A stretch of 64,000 nucleotides of DNA from Desulfomicrobium sp. UBA5193 (GCA_002412965.1 DHWB01000003.1:579149-643148), one strand, 5' to 3'. Shown: positions 49,607-59,193, counted from the first letter of the stretch. The notes: a model not told the origin generated them from the sequence alone. Translations and numbers: made by a program.

Positions 49607-50727
49607 GGGAGTACCTTTGTCCGAAATTCCGCGTTTCCATCCAGATGACGTACGAGTTTGCGATGCCCGGCCGGGAAGGCCAGGGCTTTTATCTCCGACC
49701 ATCTCGCCCAGCGGTGTTCCTGGGCGGCGCTCAGGAGCATGTCCGAAGGGTCGGAGATGAGTGTTACGCTGAAGGCGTGCAGGGTCACGCGGTAGCGCGT
49801 GTAGGAATGCTTGAAGGAGGCGATGGGCATAGGGTGATTGACCACAAGTCCGGTCTCTTCGAGGTATTCACGGATAACGGCCTGCTGCGGGGTTTCACCT
49901 TCCTCCACGATTCCGCCGGGAAATTCCCAAAGGTTGGCCCAGATGTCGTCGGCCATCCGCTTTTGCGTCAGAATCCGTCCGTCATGGACCAGCACGCCTG
50001 TGGCCATGGTCAGATAGATCGGGGACAGGGTCTTGGCAGTTGTAGGACGTTCCTCCTGCACACCATTGGCCCTGGCTTGGCAAGAAGCGGCTACTGGGCA
50101 GACAGGGCAAGATGGTTTTCTGGACGAGCAGAGCAGGCTGCCGAATTCCATCAAGGCCTGGTTGAAGGCGCGGGCATTTCCCTTGGGGAGCAGGCGCGCG
50201 CAATGGCGGCCTATTTCCTCCTGGATCTGGCGCGATTTGACAGGGCCTTCAATATTGAAAATCCGGCTCATGACCCGCTCAACGTTCGCGTCAATGACGC
50301 AGACATCCGCCTCAAAGGCGATGCTGGCGATGGCCCGTGCTGTGTAGGGGCCGATACCCGGCAGGGCCTGCAATTCTTCCGGGGCGGCAGGCAGCAGGCC
50401 ATGGTGACGGTCACGCACTATTTGGGCCGCCTTGTGCAGATTCCGAGCCCTGGAATAGTATCCAAGTCCTTCCCAGAGCTTCAAGACCTCGTCCTCTCCG
50501 GCGTCGGCCAGGCTGTGCACATCCGGAAAACGCTCGATCCAGCGCTTGAAATATTCTACTCCGCGTTCCATCTGGGTTTGCTGGAGCATGATCTCCGAAA
50601 TCCAGACATGATAGGGCGCATACGTCCGTCGCCAGGGCAGGTCGCGCTTGTGACGGGAGAACCAGTCCAGAAGAGCGCTGGCGATCTCAGTGCCCGTGGT
50701 CGAAGACGTCCGTGGCGTGGGTGGCAT
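49603..50727 (-). CDS. mutY: A/G-specific adenine glycosylase MutY
   Basis: A 374-residue base-excision enzyme removing A opposite 8-oxoG. Catalytic Glu45 lies in WISEIMLQQT. The helix-hairpin-helix LPGIGPYTARA is followed by Asp146, and the [4Fe-4S] ligands are C200, C207, C210 and C216. The C-terminal Nudix-like domain (about 238-370) carries an intact Nudix box, GIVEEGETPQQAVIREYLEE, whereas the E. coli MutY counterpart is catalytically degenerate. It is co-transcribed with the lipase gene. Confidence 0.93.
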   Translation of the reverse strand: MPPTPRTSSTTGTEIASALLDWFSRHKRDLPWRRTYAPYHVWISEIMLQQTQMERGVEYFKRWIERFPDVHSLADAGEDEVLKLWEGLGYYSRARNLHKAAQIVRDRHHGLLPAAPEELQALPGIGPYTARAIASIAFEADVCVIDANVERVMSRIFNIEGPVKSRQIQEEIGRHCARLLPKGNARAFNQALMEFGSLLCSSRKPSCPVCPVAASCQARANGVQEERPTTAKTLSPIYLTMATGVLVHDGRILTQKRMADDIWANLWEFPGGIVEEGETPQQAVIREYLEETGLVVNHPMPIASFKHSYTRYRVTLHAFSVTLISDPSDMLLSAAQEHRWARWSEIKALAFPAGHRKLVRHLDGNAEFRTKVLP

Positions 50728-50860
50728 TGACGGTGTCCATGGTTACAGAAATGGGAAGCCAAGGTCTGATTTACCTCGGGCCGGAAATATGAAATCTGTG
50801 CTTTGCTTTGGCCAGCGCTTTGCCTGCTGTCAAGGGAAGCGGGGACGTGCAGACACGAAG

Positions 50861-51109
50861 AGAAACATGGCAAACGGAGAACTTTTGGCTGCATGGACCA
50901 CATTTTTTGCCGGGGGCATGAAGCTTTCCAGTCTGGTTGAGGCGGTCTTCCCGTATCCGACACTGGGGGAGATCAACAAGCGGGTCGCGGGGACGCTCTT
51001 GGGTAGAAAGCTTTTTTCCGATCGGGTGCGAAAGGGGCTCTCATTCATTTTTCAACTTAAAGGCCGGGCCGATATTGACGGCTGCGGCCTTGACGGGACC
51101 AGAGAATGA
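50861..51109 (+). pseudogene. C-terminal remnant of a disulfide-oxidoreductase flavoprotein
   Basis: An 80-residue stretch from ATG 50867 (ANGELLAAWTTFFAGGMKLSSL ... YPTLGEINKRVAG) matches the end of the dimerisation domain of mercuric-reductase/lipoamide-dehydrogenase-like proteins (typically AGE...A...G....I..YPT..E). The FAD and NAD domains and the CxxxxC site are missing. It is probably the decayed end of a deleted gene, although the reading frame remains open for 46 codons upstream. The last 4 bp overlap the glycosyltransferase start. Confidence 0.6.
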
Positions 51110-52107
51110 TTTCAGTAGTGCTGCCCTGTTACAACGCCGAGGCGGGGCTTGCGGCTTGTCTGGACAGCCTGCTGACCCAGACCTGGGCGGATTTCGAGAT
51201 TGTCGCCGTCAATGACGGGTCCTCGGACCGGACCCTTGATCTGTTGCGCGGCTTCGAGGGCCGGGATGGCAGAATTCGCGTCTTCGACCGGCCTCACGGA
51301 GGCGTGGTCCAGGCCATGAATTTTGGCATGGAGCAGTGCCGGGGGGAATATGTGGCGCGCATGGACAGCGACGACATCTGTCTGCCCGAAAGATTGGCTT
51401 TGCAAAAATGCCACCTTGACCGTCATTCCCACCTTGGACTCGTCGGCGGTCGGGTGCGATTTGGCGGCGACCCGGAGCTTGGCAGGGGCTACAAGGCCTA
51501 CGTGGACTGGACCAACACTCTGGTGGCGGAAGAGGAGATCTACCTGTCCCGCTTTGTCGAGTCGCCCTATGCCAATCCGAGCATAATGTTCCGTAAAGAG
51601 CTTGTCAGCCGATGCGGCCCGTTTTATGACGGCGCGTTTCCGGAAGATTACGAATTTCTGCTGCGCCTTATGGCCGCGGGGGTGCGCATGGACAAGGTGC
51701 CCCAGGACGTGCTGATCTGGAACGATCCTCCGTCGCGGCTCACGCGCACGGATCCCCGCTACGACCCGGACGCCTTTTACCGCATCAAGGCCGGATATCT
51801 GGCCAAGTGGCTCATTTCCCGTGGATTCACGCGGGTGTCGATCATCGGCGGTGGGCGCACCACCCGTCGGCGGGCCTTGATGCTGGAGGAGCACGGTGTC
51901 GTCATTGAGCGCTGGTTGGAGGTCGATCCGGACAAGATCGGCCAAAGGGCCAGCGGCCGCCCGGTGTGCTCCTGGCGCGAAGTGGGAGCCCCGCAAGGGG
52001 AATTCCTGCTTTCTTACGTGGGGAACAGGGGTTCCGGGGTGCGCATCGCCTCCGAACTGCAGCAGTTGGGATGGGTACCCGGAATACATTTTCTGCTGGC
52101 CGCCTGA
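51106..52107 (+). CDS. Family 2 glycosyltransferase with Rossmann-like tail
   Basis: A 333-residue protein. The GT-A domain (1-230) starts VVLPCYNAEAGLAACLDSLL, has VNDGSSD for nucleotide binding and the metal motif MDSDD, with PEDYEFLLRL as the acceptor-site ED. The C-terminal 100 residues begin VSIIGGGRTTRRRA and look like a small nucleotide-binding module. It probably adds sugars to surface polysaccharide. No cluster of polysaccharide genes surrounds it. Confidence 0.85.
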   Translation: MISVVLPCYNAEAGLAACLDSLLTQTWADFEIVAVNDGSSDRTLDLLRGFEGRDGRIRVFDRPHGGVVQAMNFGMEQCRGEYVARMDSDDICLPERLALQKCHLDRHSHLGLVGGRVRFGGDPELGRGYKAYVDWTNTLVAEEEIYLSRFVESPYANPSIMFRKELVSRCGPFYDGAFPEDYEFLLRLMAAGVRMDKVPQDVLIWNDPPSRLTRTDPRYDPDAFYRIKAGYLAKWLISRGFTRVSIIGGGRTTRRRALMLEEHGVVIERWLEVDPDKIGQRASGRPVCSWREVGAPQGEFLLSYVGNRGSGVRIASELQQLGWVPGIHFLLAA

Positions 52108-52142
52108 GGGCCCGCATCACACTTTCACCATGGATGTGAACT

Positions 52143-52565
52143 ATGGATCTGATAAAATTTGCCAAGGATATGGAGGTTGTGCTGCGTAAGGTCGCAACGG
52201 AATTCGAGATGGTCTCTCCTGCCGCCGAAGATGGCGCACTGTGGGGATTTGAGCTCGGCGAGGAGGCCAGCGGCTTTTTGTCCCTGGAGTCCAATCAGGG
52301 CACGCTCGATGTGCCCACGGTGACCGTGTCCCTGTCCCTGGGTTCCATCGAGGAAGTGACCAAGGAAGACCTCATGGACCTCTTGACCATCAACGGCGAC
52401 CTGCTGGGCGCATCCCTGACCATCACTCCCCCACTGGGCGAAGAGCAGGAAGAATTCCTCATGCTGCAGACCAAGTTCGTGGCCACGGAATTTTCCGAGG
52501 ACATGTTCAACAAATCCATCACCTCGCTCATGACCCAGATGTCCATCTTCTTCGAAGCCGAATAA
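52143..52565 (+). CDS. YbjN/secretion-chaperone-like hypothetical protein
   Basis: A 140-residue acidic protein. The predicted order is helix, several strands, then helix (DLIKFAKDMEVVLRKV, LWGFELGEE, LSLESNQGTLDVPTVTVSLSLG, MFNKSITSLMTQMSIFF). This recalls the YbjN and type III secretion chaperone fold, but I see no diagnostic motif. It overlaps the ABC-F start by one base, so the two are likely co-translated. Function unknown. Confidence 0.65.
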   Translation: MDLIKFAKDMEVVLRKVATEFEMVSPAAEDGALWGFELGEEASGFLSLESNQGTLDVPTVTVSLSLGSIEEVTKEDLMDLLTINGDLLGASLTITPPLGEEQEEFLMLQTKFVATEFSEDMFNKSITSLMTQMSIFFEAE

Positions 52566-54511
52566 TGTCCAAGATTACTGTTCAAGCTGTTTCCAAGTCC
52601 TATTCCGGAGTGGATCTGTTCATGGGGTTGTCCATGGAGGTCCATTCCGGGACAAGGCTCGCGCTGGTTGGTCCCAACGGATGCGGCAAATCCACCCTGC
52701 TCAAGATCATGGCCGGAGAAACGGCTCCCGACTCGGGCAAGGTGAGCATGCCCAAAGGTTCGCAGATCGGGTTCGTGCATCAGGAGCTTGGCGCGGTCGA
52801 TCTGGGGAAATCCCTGCAGGATTTTGTGCTGGAGGTGTTGCCCTCGTGGACCGAGTTTTGGCGGGAGTGGCGTGCCGCTCTGGAGCTGAATGACGAGGCC
52901 GCGCTGGTGCGTCTGCATCAGCTTCAGGAAGAATTGGAGCATCAGTTCGGGTACAATCCCGAGCACAGGGCTCATGCCATCCTGTCCGGCCTCGGTTTTT
53001 CCCCTGCGGCCTTTCCCCGTCCCGTGGGGGAACTCAGCGGCGGCTGGCGGGAAAGGGCCAAGCTTGCCAGGGTCCTGGTCGCCGGGGCGGACATCCTCTT
53101 TCTGGACGAGCCGACCAACCATCTGGATCTGGAAGCAGTGGAATGGCTGGAATCCTATGTGCTGAGCTTCGAAGGGGTGCTGGTTTTCGTCGCCCATGAT
53201 CGTTATTTCCTGGACCGCGTCGCCAACAAGATTCTTTTTCTGGGCGGAGAAAAACCGGTCCTGCGTGAGGGCAACTTTTCCCAGTTTCTGGAATGGAATG
53301 CCGAACGCAGTGAACAGGCCAGGCGGCAGGCCGAAAAGCTGCGCACGGAAATCAGCAAGAAGCAGGCCTTCGTGGACCGCTTCCGGGCCAAGGCCACCAA
53401 GGCCAGACAAGCCCAGAGCCGGCTGGGTCAGATCGGCAAGCTGCAAAGCGAGCTGGAGACGCTGACCCCCGAAACCCGCGCCCGGACCTTGTCGTTCAGC
53501 TGGCCCGAGCCCGAACGCGGCAATCAGACCGTGCTGTCTGCCGTAGACCTGTCCTTTTCCTTTCCTGATGCGGATCTCTTTTCGGATCTGAATTTCAATA
53601 TCTACCGGGGGCAGAAGATCGGGCTGGTGGGTCCCAACGGCCGGGGCAAATCCACCCTCATCAAGCTCATCAACGGCCAGCTCCAGCCCACCCGTGGCCG
53701 CATCGGCATGGGGTCGAGCATCGTGACAGGCTATTTCAGCCAGCATCAGACCGACATCGTGCGCCCCGCTTTTACGGTCATGTCCGAGATAAAGCGTCTG
53801 GCCGCCCCATCGGCTTCCGATTTGCAGCTCAAGTCCGCCCTGGGCCTTTTCATGCTCGGCGAGCGCTACTGGGAAAAGAAGGTCGAGGAGCTCAGCGGTG
53901 GAGAGAAAAACCGCCTGGTGCTGAGCTCCCTTTTCCTGAGCCGGGCCAATCTGCTCATCTTGGATGAGCCGACCAACCATCTGGACATGGAGAGCCGTGA
54001 GGCCCTCATGGACGCCCTGAGCGCCTACACGGGCACCATGCTGGTCGTCGCGCATGACCGCTATCTTCTGTCCGAAGTCGTGAATGAGATCTGGGAACTG
54101 CACGCTGACGGCATCGAGGTGCATCAGTGCGGTTTTGACGAGTTTCATGCCCGCAAGAAGGAGCGCGAGGCGAAGGTCGAGCGGGACCAGCCCGACACGA
54201 CGAAAGTGGTTCGACAGGAACAGAAACAGAAAAAGCGCGAACAGGCCGAGATGCGCAACCGAATCTACCAGCAGCTTAAGCCCATGCGCAAGAAATACGA
54301 AAAGCTCGAAGCGGAACTGGAAGTCAATCTGACCGAGCAGGACGTCCTGGAGAAGCAATTGGCGGACCCGGCGACTTACGAGGATGTATCGCTTTCCCGT
54401 GAACTTGGACAGCGCTTTGCCGCTCTGCAGAATCGTGCCGAGGAATTGATGTCGGATTTGGCGTATCTGGAAAAGGAACTGCAAGAGCTCGAAGTGCAGA
54501 GGGATGCGTGA
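52565..54511 (+). CDS. ABC-F family ATPase (Uup-like)
   Basis: A 648-residue protein with two ABC ATPase domains and no membrane region. Walker A motifs are GPNGCGKST and GPNGRGKST, signatures LSGGWRERAKLARVL and LSGGEKNRLVLSSLF, and Walker B motifs LFLDEPTNHLD and LILDEPTNHLD. A linker of basic helices (about 250-300) joins the domains, and a C-terminal coiled coil (about 545-645) resembles Uup. ABC-F proteins act on ribosomes or, for Uup, on branched DNA. Subtype uncertain. Confidence 0.9.
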   Translation: MSKITVQAVSKSYSGVDLFMGLSMEVHSGTRLALVGPNGCGKSTLLKIMAGETAPDSGKVSMPKGSQIGFVHQELGAVDLGKSLQDFVLEVLPSWTEFWREWRAALELNDEAALVRLHQLQEELEHQFGYNPEHRAHAILSGLGFSPAAFPRPVGELSGGWRERAKLARVLVAGADILFLDEPTNHLDLEAVEWLESYVLSFEGVLVFVAHDRYFLDRVANKILFLGGEKPVLREGNFSQFLEWNAERSEQARRQAEKLRTEISKKQAFVDRFRAKATKARQAQSRLGQIGKLQSELETLTPETRARTLSFSWPEPERGNQTVLSAVDLSFSFPDADLFSDLNFNIYRGQKIGLVGPNGRGKSTLIKLINGQLQPTRGRIGMGSSIVTGYFSQHQTDIVRPAFTVMSEIKRLAAPSASDLQLKSALGLFMLGERYWEKKVEELSGGEKNRLVLSSLFLSRANLLILDEPTNHLDMESREALMDALSAYTGTMLVVAHDRYLLSEVVNEIWELHADGIEVHQCGFDEFHARKKEREAKVERDQPDTTKVVRQEQKQKKREQAEMRNRIYQQLKPMRKKYEKLEAELEVNLTEQDVLEKQLADPATYEDVSLSRELGQRFAALQNRAEELMSDLAYLEKELQELEVQRDA

Positions 54512-54912
54512 CGATCGGGCGCATGGACGTGGTTGCGGGGATCATCCTGCGCCAGGAGAGGTTTCTGGTGGCCAGACGATCCAGGGCCATGGCTTTCCCC
54601 GGCTTCTGGGAGTTTCCGGGTGGCAAGGTCGAAGCGGGCGAGACGCTTGGTGAAGCTCTTGTCCGAGAACTGAACGAGGAATTATCCATTGCAATAGATG
54701 CTTTTTCCCTCTGGAAAGTAAAGGAAAAAAAGATTAAAGGGGTTGCAATTCGGCTCTACTTTCATCTGGTGACTGACTTTTCCGGCACACCAACGCCACG
54801 CGAAGGGCAGGAATTGGCCTGGATCACCTGTGAAGAAGCACGCGGCTATTCTTTTTTGCCGGCCGACGAAGAGATTTTGTCCGAGCTTTCCTTGTGTCTG
54901 CAAACACGCTGA
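54508..54912 (+). CDS. MutT-like Nudix hydrolase
   Basis: A 134-residue Nudix protein with the box GGKVEAGETLGEALVRELNEELSI and the preceding FPGFWEFP typical of 8-oxo-dGTPases. It would sanitise oxidised nucleotides, complementing mutY elsewhere in the window. The GTG at 54508 overlaps the ABC-F stop and has GAGGG upstream; ATG 54523 is the alternative. Confidence 0.88.
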   Translation: MTIGRMDVVAGIILRQERFLVARRSRAMAFPGFWEFPGGKVEAGETLGEALVRELNEELSIAIDAFSLWKVKEKKIKGVAIRLYFHLVTDFSGTPTPREGQELAWITCEEARGYSFLPADEEILSELSLCLQTR

Positions 54913-54978
54913 AGCCTCTTCGGATTCAGGGCAGCGACAGGTTATGTTTTTTTCCGACTCAACTTCTGGAGGACGTTC

Positions 54979-56184
54979 ATGCCTATTTTCATTTACAAGG
55001 CAAAATCGCGCGCTGGTAGATCGGTCAAAGGCGATCTGGATGCGCCAACCCTGGAATTTGCCGAAAATATCCTGCGGCGAAAAGGCTACGGCAATGTCCG
55101 CGTCAAGCCCAAGCCCAAGGATTTGCTGGAAGGCACCTTTCTGGAAGGCGGGGTCCGCGACCGGGACATGGTTGTCTTCAGCCGGCAGTTCGCGACCATG
55201 ATCAACGCCGGCGTGCCCATCCTGCAGGCGTTGCAGATCATGTGCGAGCAGACCGAGAACCCGAAGCTGCGCCGCAAACTTTATGCAGTGCGAAATGACA
55301 TCGAGGGCGGCAGTTCTCTTTTTGAGGGTCTTAAAAAACATCCCGATGTGTTCGACGCCCTCTATGCCAACATGGTCAATGCCGGTGAAACAGGCGGTAT
55401 CCTGGATCAGGTATTGCTGCGTCTGGCCGAGTACATAGAGAAGGCGGCCAAGCTCAAAGCCAAGATCAAGGGCGCCATGATTTACCCCGGCGTGGTCGTG
55501 ACAGTCGCCGTGGCCGTTATCGCCGTCATCCTCATCTTCGTCATCCCGACCTTCGAGCAGATGTTCCGCGAATCCGGCGGTGCGCTCCCCATGCCGACCC
55601 AGGTCGTCATCGGACTCAGCAACTTCGTCGTGAACAATTTCATGCTGCTCGTTGCGAGCATCATCGCCTTTATCGTAGGTTTCAAATTTTTCTACAAATG
55701 GGAAAAAGGCCAGATTCTCGTGGACCGCTGGGTTCTTTTTCTGCCCGTCTTCGGCCCCCTGCTGCGCAAGGCCGCCGTTGCCAAGTTCAGCCGGACGCTG
55801 GCGACCATGGTCTCTAGCGGCGTTCCCATCCTGAATGCGCTTGACATCGTGTCGCGTACATCCGGCAACAAGACCGTTGAAAAGGGCGTGCTGGAAGCCA
55901 AGAAATCCATTGCCGAAGGCCAGAGCCTGGCCGAACCGCTGGACGACACAGGGGTCTTTCCGCCCATGGTCATCCACATGATCTCCATTGGTGAAACGAC
56001 GGGTGCTCTTGATTCCATGCTCACCAAGATCGCGGATTTCTATGACGACGAGGTTGACGTGGCTGTTGACGCCCTGACCTCCCTCATTGAGCCCATCATG
56101 ATCGTTTTTCTGGGCGTGGTCGTTGGTGGACTGGTCATCAGCATGTACCTGCCCATCTTCTCCATCGCCGACACGGTAGCCTAA
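54979..56184 (+). CDS. pilC: Type IV pilus platform protein PilC (GspF family)
   Basis: A 401-residue inner-membrane protein with two T2SSF domains (about 68-190 and 270-395; FSRQFATMINAGVPILQAL and FSRTLATMVSSGVPILNAL) and three membrane helices. It forms the platform on which PilB/PilT motors act. GGAGG precedes the ATG. No other pilus genes are adjacent; pilT and pilU are 23 kb upstream. The GspF name of the type II secretion homologue cannot be fully excluded. Confidence 0.88.
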   Translation: MPIFIYKAKSRAGRSVKGDLDAPTLEFAENILRRKGYGNVRVKPKPKDLLEGTFLEGGVRDRDMVVFSRQFATMINAGVPILQALQIMCEQTENPKLRRKLYAVRNDIEGGSSLFEGLKKHPDVFDALYANMVNAGETGGILDQVLLRLAEYIEKAAKLKAKIKGAMIYPGVVVTVAVAVIAVILIFVIPTFEQMFRESGGALPMPTQVVIGLSNFVVNNFMLLVASIIAFIVGFKFFYKWEKGQILVDRWVLFLPVFGPLLRKAAVAKFSRTLATMVSSGVPILNALDIVSRTSGNKTVEKGVLEAKKSIAEGQSLAEPLDDTGVFPPMVIHMISIGETTGALDSMLTKIADFYDDEVDVAVDALTSLIEPIMIVFLGVVVGGLVISMYLPIFSIADTVA

Positions 56185-56200
56185 GTTCGAGGAGTTTTTC

Positions 56201-57076
56201 GTGCATATTGCTCAGCTGCTCCAGCGACAGGAACCTTTCCTGTCGCTGGAGTTCTTTCCCCCCAAGGACCGGGCGCAGTGGCCCGGTTTTTTTGATGTCG
56301 TGCGGCAGCTCAAGACCCTTGATCCGCTGTTTTGCTCAGTGACTTATGGTGCGGGCGGAAGCACCCAGCACAACACCCTGGAAATCGTGGCCCGCATGAA
56401 ACAGGAATACGGGCTTGAGCCCCTGGCTCACCTGACCTGCGTCGGCGCGGACAGAAAAAGGCTGGGAGTCTTTCTGGAGGGCCTGCGGGAAGCCGGCGTG
56501 CAGAACGTGCTGGCGCTTCGCGGTGACCCTCCGCGCGGCGAAACGGCTTTTACCCCGGACAGCGAGGAATTCCAGCACGGCAATGATCTGGTTTCCTTTA
56601 TCCGCCAGGATTTTGTCGGGTTTTCCATCGGTGTGGCCGGGTATCCGGAGAAGCATCCTGAGGCCGCTTCTCTTGACGAGGACCTTGGACACCTGCGGCA
56701 GAAGGTTGCCTGCGGGGCGGACTTCATCATCACCCAGCTTTTTTTCGACAACGATGCGTATTTTGACTTCGTGGCCAGGGCCAGAGACGAGGGCATTACG
56801 GTGCCGATCATTCCAGGCATCCTGCCGGTTCAGAATCTGGCGGCCTTGAAAAGGATGCTGACCTTCTGCGGCGCGTCGGTCCCGGATGATTACATGCGCG
56901 ATCTGGAACGCGTGCAGCAGGTGTATGGCGAGAGTGGCGTGCGCGGCCTGGGCCTTGGATATGCCAAGAATCAGATCCGAAATCTGCTTGACCGGGGAGC
57001 CCCTGGAGTGCATCTCTACACTCTCAATAAAGCGGATACATGCTTGGATATTTGGAAAGATTTTGCCCGCAGATAG
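56201..57076 (+). CDS. metF: 5,10-methylenetetrahydrofolate reductase
   Basis: A 291-residue FAD enzyme reducing methylene-THF to methyl-THF for methionine synthesis. The start LSLEFFPPKDRAQWP contains the catalytic Glu. VTYGAGGST, LALRGDPP and FIITQLFFDNDAYFDFV are family motifs. It uses a GTG start with GAGGAG upstream. It is followed by asd in an amino-acid biosynthesis context. Confidence 0.92.
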   Translation: MHIAQLLQRQEPFLSLEFFPPKDRAQWPGFFDVVRQLKTLDPLFCSVTYGAGGSTQHNTLEIVARMKQEYGLEPLAHLTCVGADRKRLGVFLEGLREAGVQNVLALRGDPPRGETAFTPDSEEFQHGNDLVSFIRQDFVGFSIGVAGYPEKHPEAASLDEDLGHLRQKVACGADFIITQLFFDNDAYFDFVARARDEGITVPIIPGILPVQNLAALKRMLTFCGASVPDDYMRDLERVQQVYGESGVRGLGLGYAKNQIRNLLDRGAPGVHLYTLNKADTCLDIWKDFARR

Positions 57077-57106
57077 GCTGGCGAGTAACTTTTTTTGGAG
57101 GCGACG

Positions 57107-58132
57107 ATGAAAAAAATTCCAGTAGTGGCCGTGGTGGGCGCGACAGGCGCCGTGGGCAGAGAAATGCTCGATACGCTGGTCCGTCGAAATTTTCCCCATG
57201 CGGAAGTGCGGGCTTTGGCTTCGTCCCGTTCTGCGGGATCGACCGTTGAGTTCGGCTCCAAAAAGCTGACCGTGCAGGAATTGACCGAAGATTCTTTTGT
57301 CGGGGTTGATCTTGCCTTGTTCTCAGCCGGCGGAGCAACGTCCGAAAAATTCGCGCCCTGCGCGGTCAAATCCGGTTGCGTGGTCGTGGACAATTCCAGT
57401 GCCTGGCGCATGGATCCGGCGGTGCCCCTGGTCGTGCCGGAGGTCAACCCCGACGACCTGTCCTGGCACAAGGGGATCATCGCCAACCCCAACTGCTCGA
57501 CCATTCAGATGGTGGTGGCCCTGAAGCCCCTGCATGACGTGGCGCGGATCAAGCGTGTCGTCGTGTCCACCTATCAGGCCGTGTCCGGCACCGGCCAGAA
57601 GGCCATCGTCGAGCTTGAGTCCCAGGTTCGCCAGCTCTTCAACGGCCAGGATCCCACCAACGCGGTCTATCCCTATCGTATTGCCTTCAACTGTCTGCCC
57701 CAGATCGACGTCTTCCTCGATAACGAGTACACGAAAGAAGAGATGAAGATGGTTCTGGAGACGAAGAAAATCATGGGCGACGACTCGATCCAGGTTACGG
57801 CCACGGCGGTGCGCGTCCCGGTTTTCTATGGTCACAGCGAGAGCGTGAACATTGAAACCGAAAAGAAAATTACGGCGAAAGAGGCGCGGGCCATCCTGTC
57901 CCAGGCTCCGGGAGTGCGGGTCTACGACAATCCGAGCGAGAAAATCTATCCCATGGCCATTGTCGCCGCAGGCGAGGATGAAACCTTCGTGGGCCGCATC
58001 CGCGAGGACGAGAGCATCGCGAACGGCCTGAACATGTTCATCGTGGCCGACAACATCCGCAAGGGCGCGGCCCTGAATGCCGTCCAGATCGCGGAAGTGC
58101 TCCTGCAGCGCGATCTTCTGCGCGTGTCCTAG
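57107..58132 (+). CDS. asd: Aspartate-semialdehyde dehydrogenase
   Basis: A 341-residue enzyme reducing aspartyl phosphate to the semialdehyde, next after aspartokinase. The NADP loop is VVGATGAVGREML, the catalytic Cys lies in NPNCSTIQM, and VVSTYQAVSG and a conserved HSESVN segment follow. GGAGG is correctly spaced before ATG 57107, so the Met at 57095 is not used. Likely monocistronic or paired with metF; a terminator follows. Confidence 0.93.
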   Translation: MKKIPVVAVVGATGAVGREMLDTLVRRNFPHAEVRALASSRSAGSTVEFGSKKLTVQELTEDSFVGVDLALFSAGGATSEKFAPCAVKSGCVVVDNSSAWRMDPAVPLVVPEVNPDDLSWHKGIIANPNCSTIQMVVALKPLHDVARIKRVVVSTYQAVSGTGQKAIVELESQVRQLFNGQDPTNAVYPYRIAFNCLPQIDVFLDNEYTKEEMKMVLETKKIMGDDSIQVTATAVRVPVFYGHSESVNIETEKKITAKEARAILSQAPGVRVYDNPSEKIYPMAIVAAGEDETFVGRIREDESIANGLNMFIVADNIRKGAALNAVQIAEVLLQRDLLRVS

Positions 58133-58158
58133 TTTTTTTTCGCGATTCCCGTTGTCTG

Positions 58159-58194
58159 CACGCCCCGAACCGGAAACGGCTTGGGGCGTGTTTT
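58159..58194 (+). terminator. Intrinsic terminator after asd
   Basis: A CACGCCCC / GGGGCGTG stem with a nested CCG/CGG loop hairpin, followed by TTTTGCG. The T-tract is short. Confidence 0.7.
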
Positions 58195-58245
58195 GCGAGA
58201 ACGGCGAAAAATTTTGTCTGAACCATCTTCGTTGCGGAGGGTGAA

Positions 58246-59193
58246 ATGGTCGAAATCGGAAATGAACAGCTCTTTTGGGAGCGTCTGCGAGAGCTTCCGC
58301 GTCCCGGCGAGGAGAATTTTCTGGCCTTTTACGATCATCGTATGGGGGCCATTTTCACCAATCCCCGTCTGATGCTCATCCCTCTTGACGACCACCTTGT
58401 GCACCGTGGTGACGGGGTGTTCGAGGCTCTGCGTTTCGAGGACGGGGCCATCTACCAGTTGGACGAGCATCTGCGTCGTCTGGAGCGCTCCGCCAAGGCC
58501 ATCGGGCTCGATTTTCCGGTCAATCCGGTCGATCTGGACGTACTCATCCGTCAGGTGTGTCTTGTCAGCGGCGCCGACGAAGGCAACGTTCTGGTCTTTC
58601 TGGGGCGCGGTCCGGGCGGGTTCACCCTGGATACGCGTGAATGTCCGCAGCCAAGCCTTTACATCGTGGCCAAGCGTTTTGCCCGCAAGCCCGAATCCTT
58701 CTGGTTTGCAGGGGTCAGTGCCGTGCGCACGCGCATCCCGGCCAAGCAGGGCTGGATGTCTAAGATCAAGAGCGTGAACTACCTGCCCAACGTGCTGATG
58801 AAGAAGGACGCCATTGAGCAGGGCGCGGACTATCCGCTCTGTTTCGACGACGAGGGCTTTCTGGCCGAGGGATCGACGGAGAATGCGGTGCTGGTCGACA
58901 AGGACGGGGTCTTTGTCATCCCCGAGCTCAAGAACGCCCTGACCGGCACCACCCTGACCCGCGCCATGAACCTCGCGCGCGAGTTCATGCCCGTCATGGC
59001 TCGTCCGGTACCCGAGGGGGAGCTGTATGCCTGCCGGGAGATCATTCTGCTCGGCACGAGCATCGACGCCGTCAGCGTGGTCCGCTACAATGGTCAGACC
59101 GTCGGCGACGGCAAGCCCGGTCCGATCAGCCTGCGATTACGGGAACTGCTCGTGGCGGACCGCAAGGCCCACGGCCAGCCGCTACGGAAATGA
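58246..59193 (+). CDS. Class IV aminotransferase (branched-chain type)
   Basis: A 315-residue PLP enzyme. The PLP lysine lies in SKIKSVNYLPNVL, HRGDGVFEALR lies near the N-terminus, and GSTENAVLV and GTTLTRAM follow. Architecture fits branched-chain aminotransferase IlvE, D-amino-acid aminotransferase or aminodeoxychorismate lyase PabC; sequence by eye favours IlvE/Dat but does not settle it. GGAGGG precedes the ATG. The stop overlaps the next gene by 4 bp. Confidence 0.82.
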   Translation: MVEIGNEQLFWERLRELPRPGEENFLAFYDHRMGAIFTNPRLMLIPLDDHLVHRGDGVFEALRFEDGAIYQLDEHLRRLERSAKAIGLDFPVNPVDLDVLIRQVCLVSGADEGNVLVFLGRGPGGFTLDTRECPQPSLYIVAKRFARKPESFWFAGVSAVRTRIPAKQGWMSKIKSVNYLPNVLMKKDAIEQGADYPLCFDDEGFLAEGSTENAVLVDKDGVFVIPELKNALTGTTLTRAMNLAREFMPVMARPVPEGELYACREIILLGTSIDAVSVVRYNGQTVGDGKPGPISLRLRELLVADRKAHGQPLRK

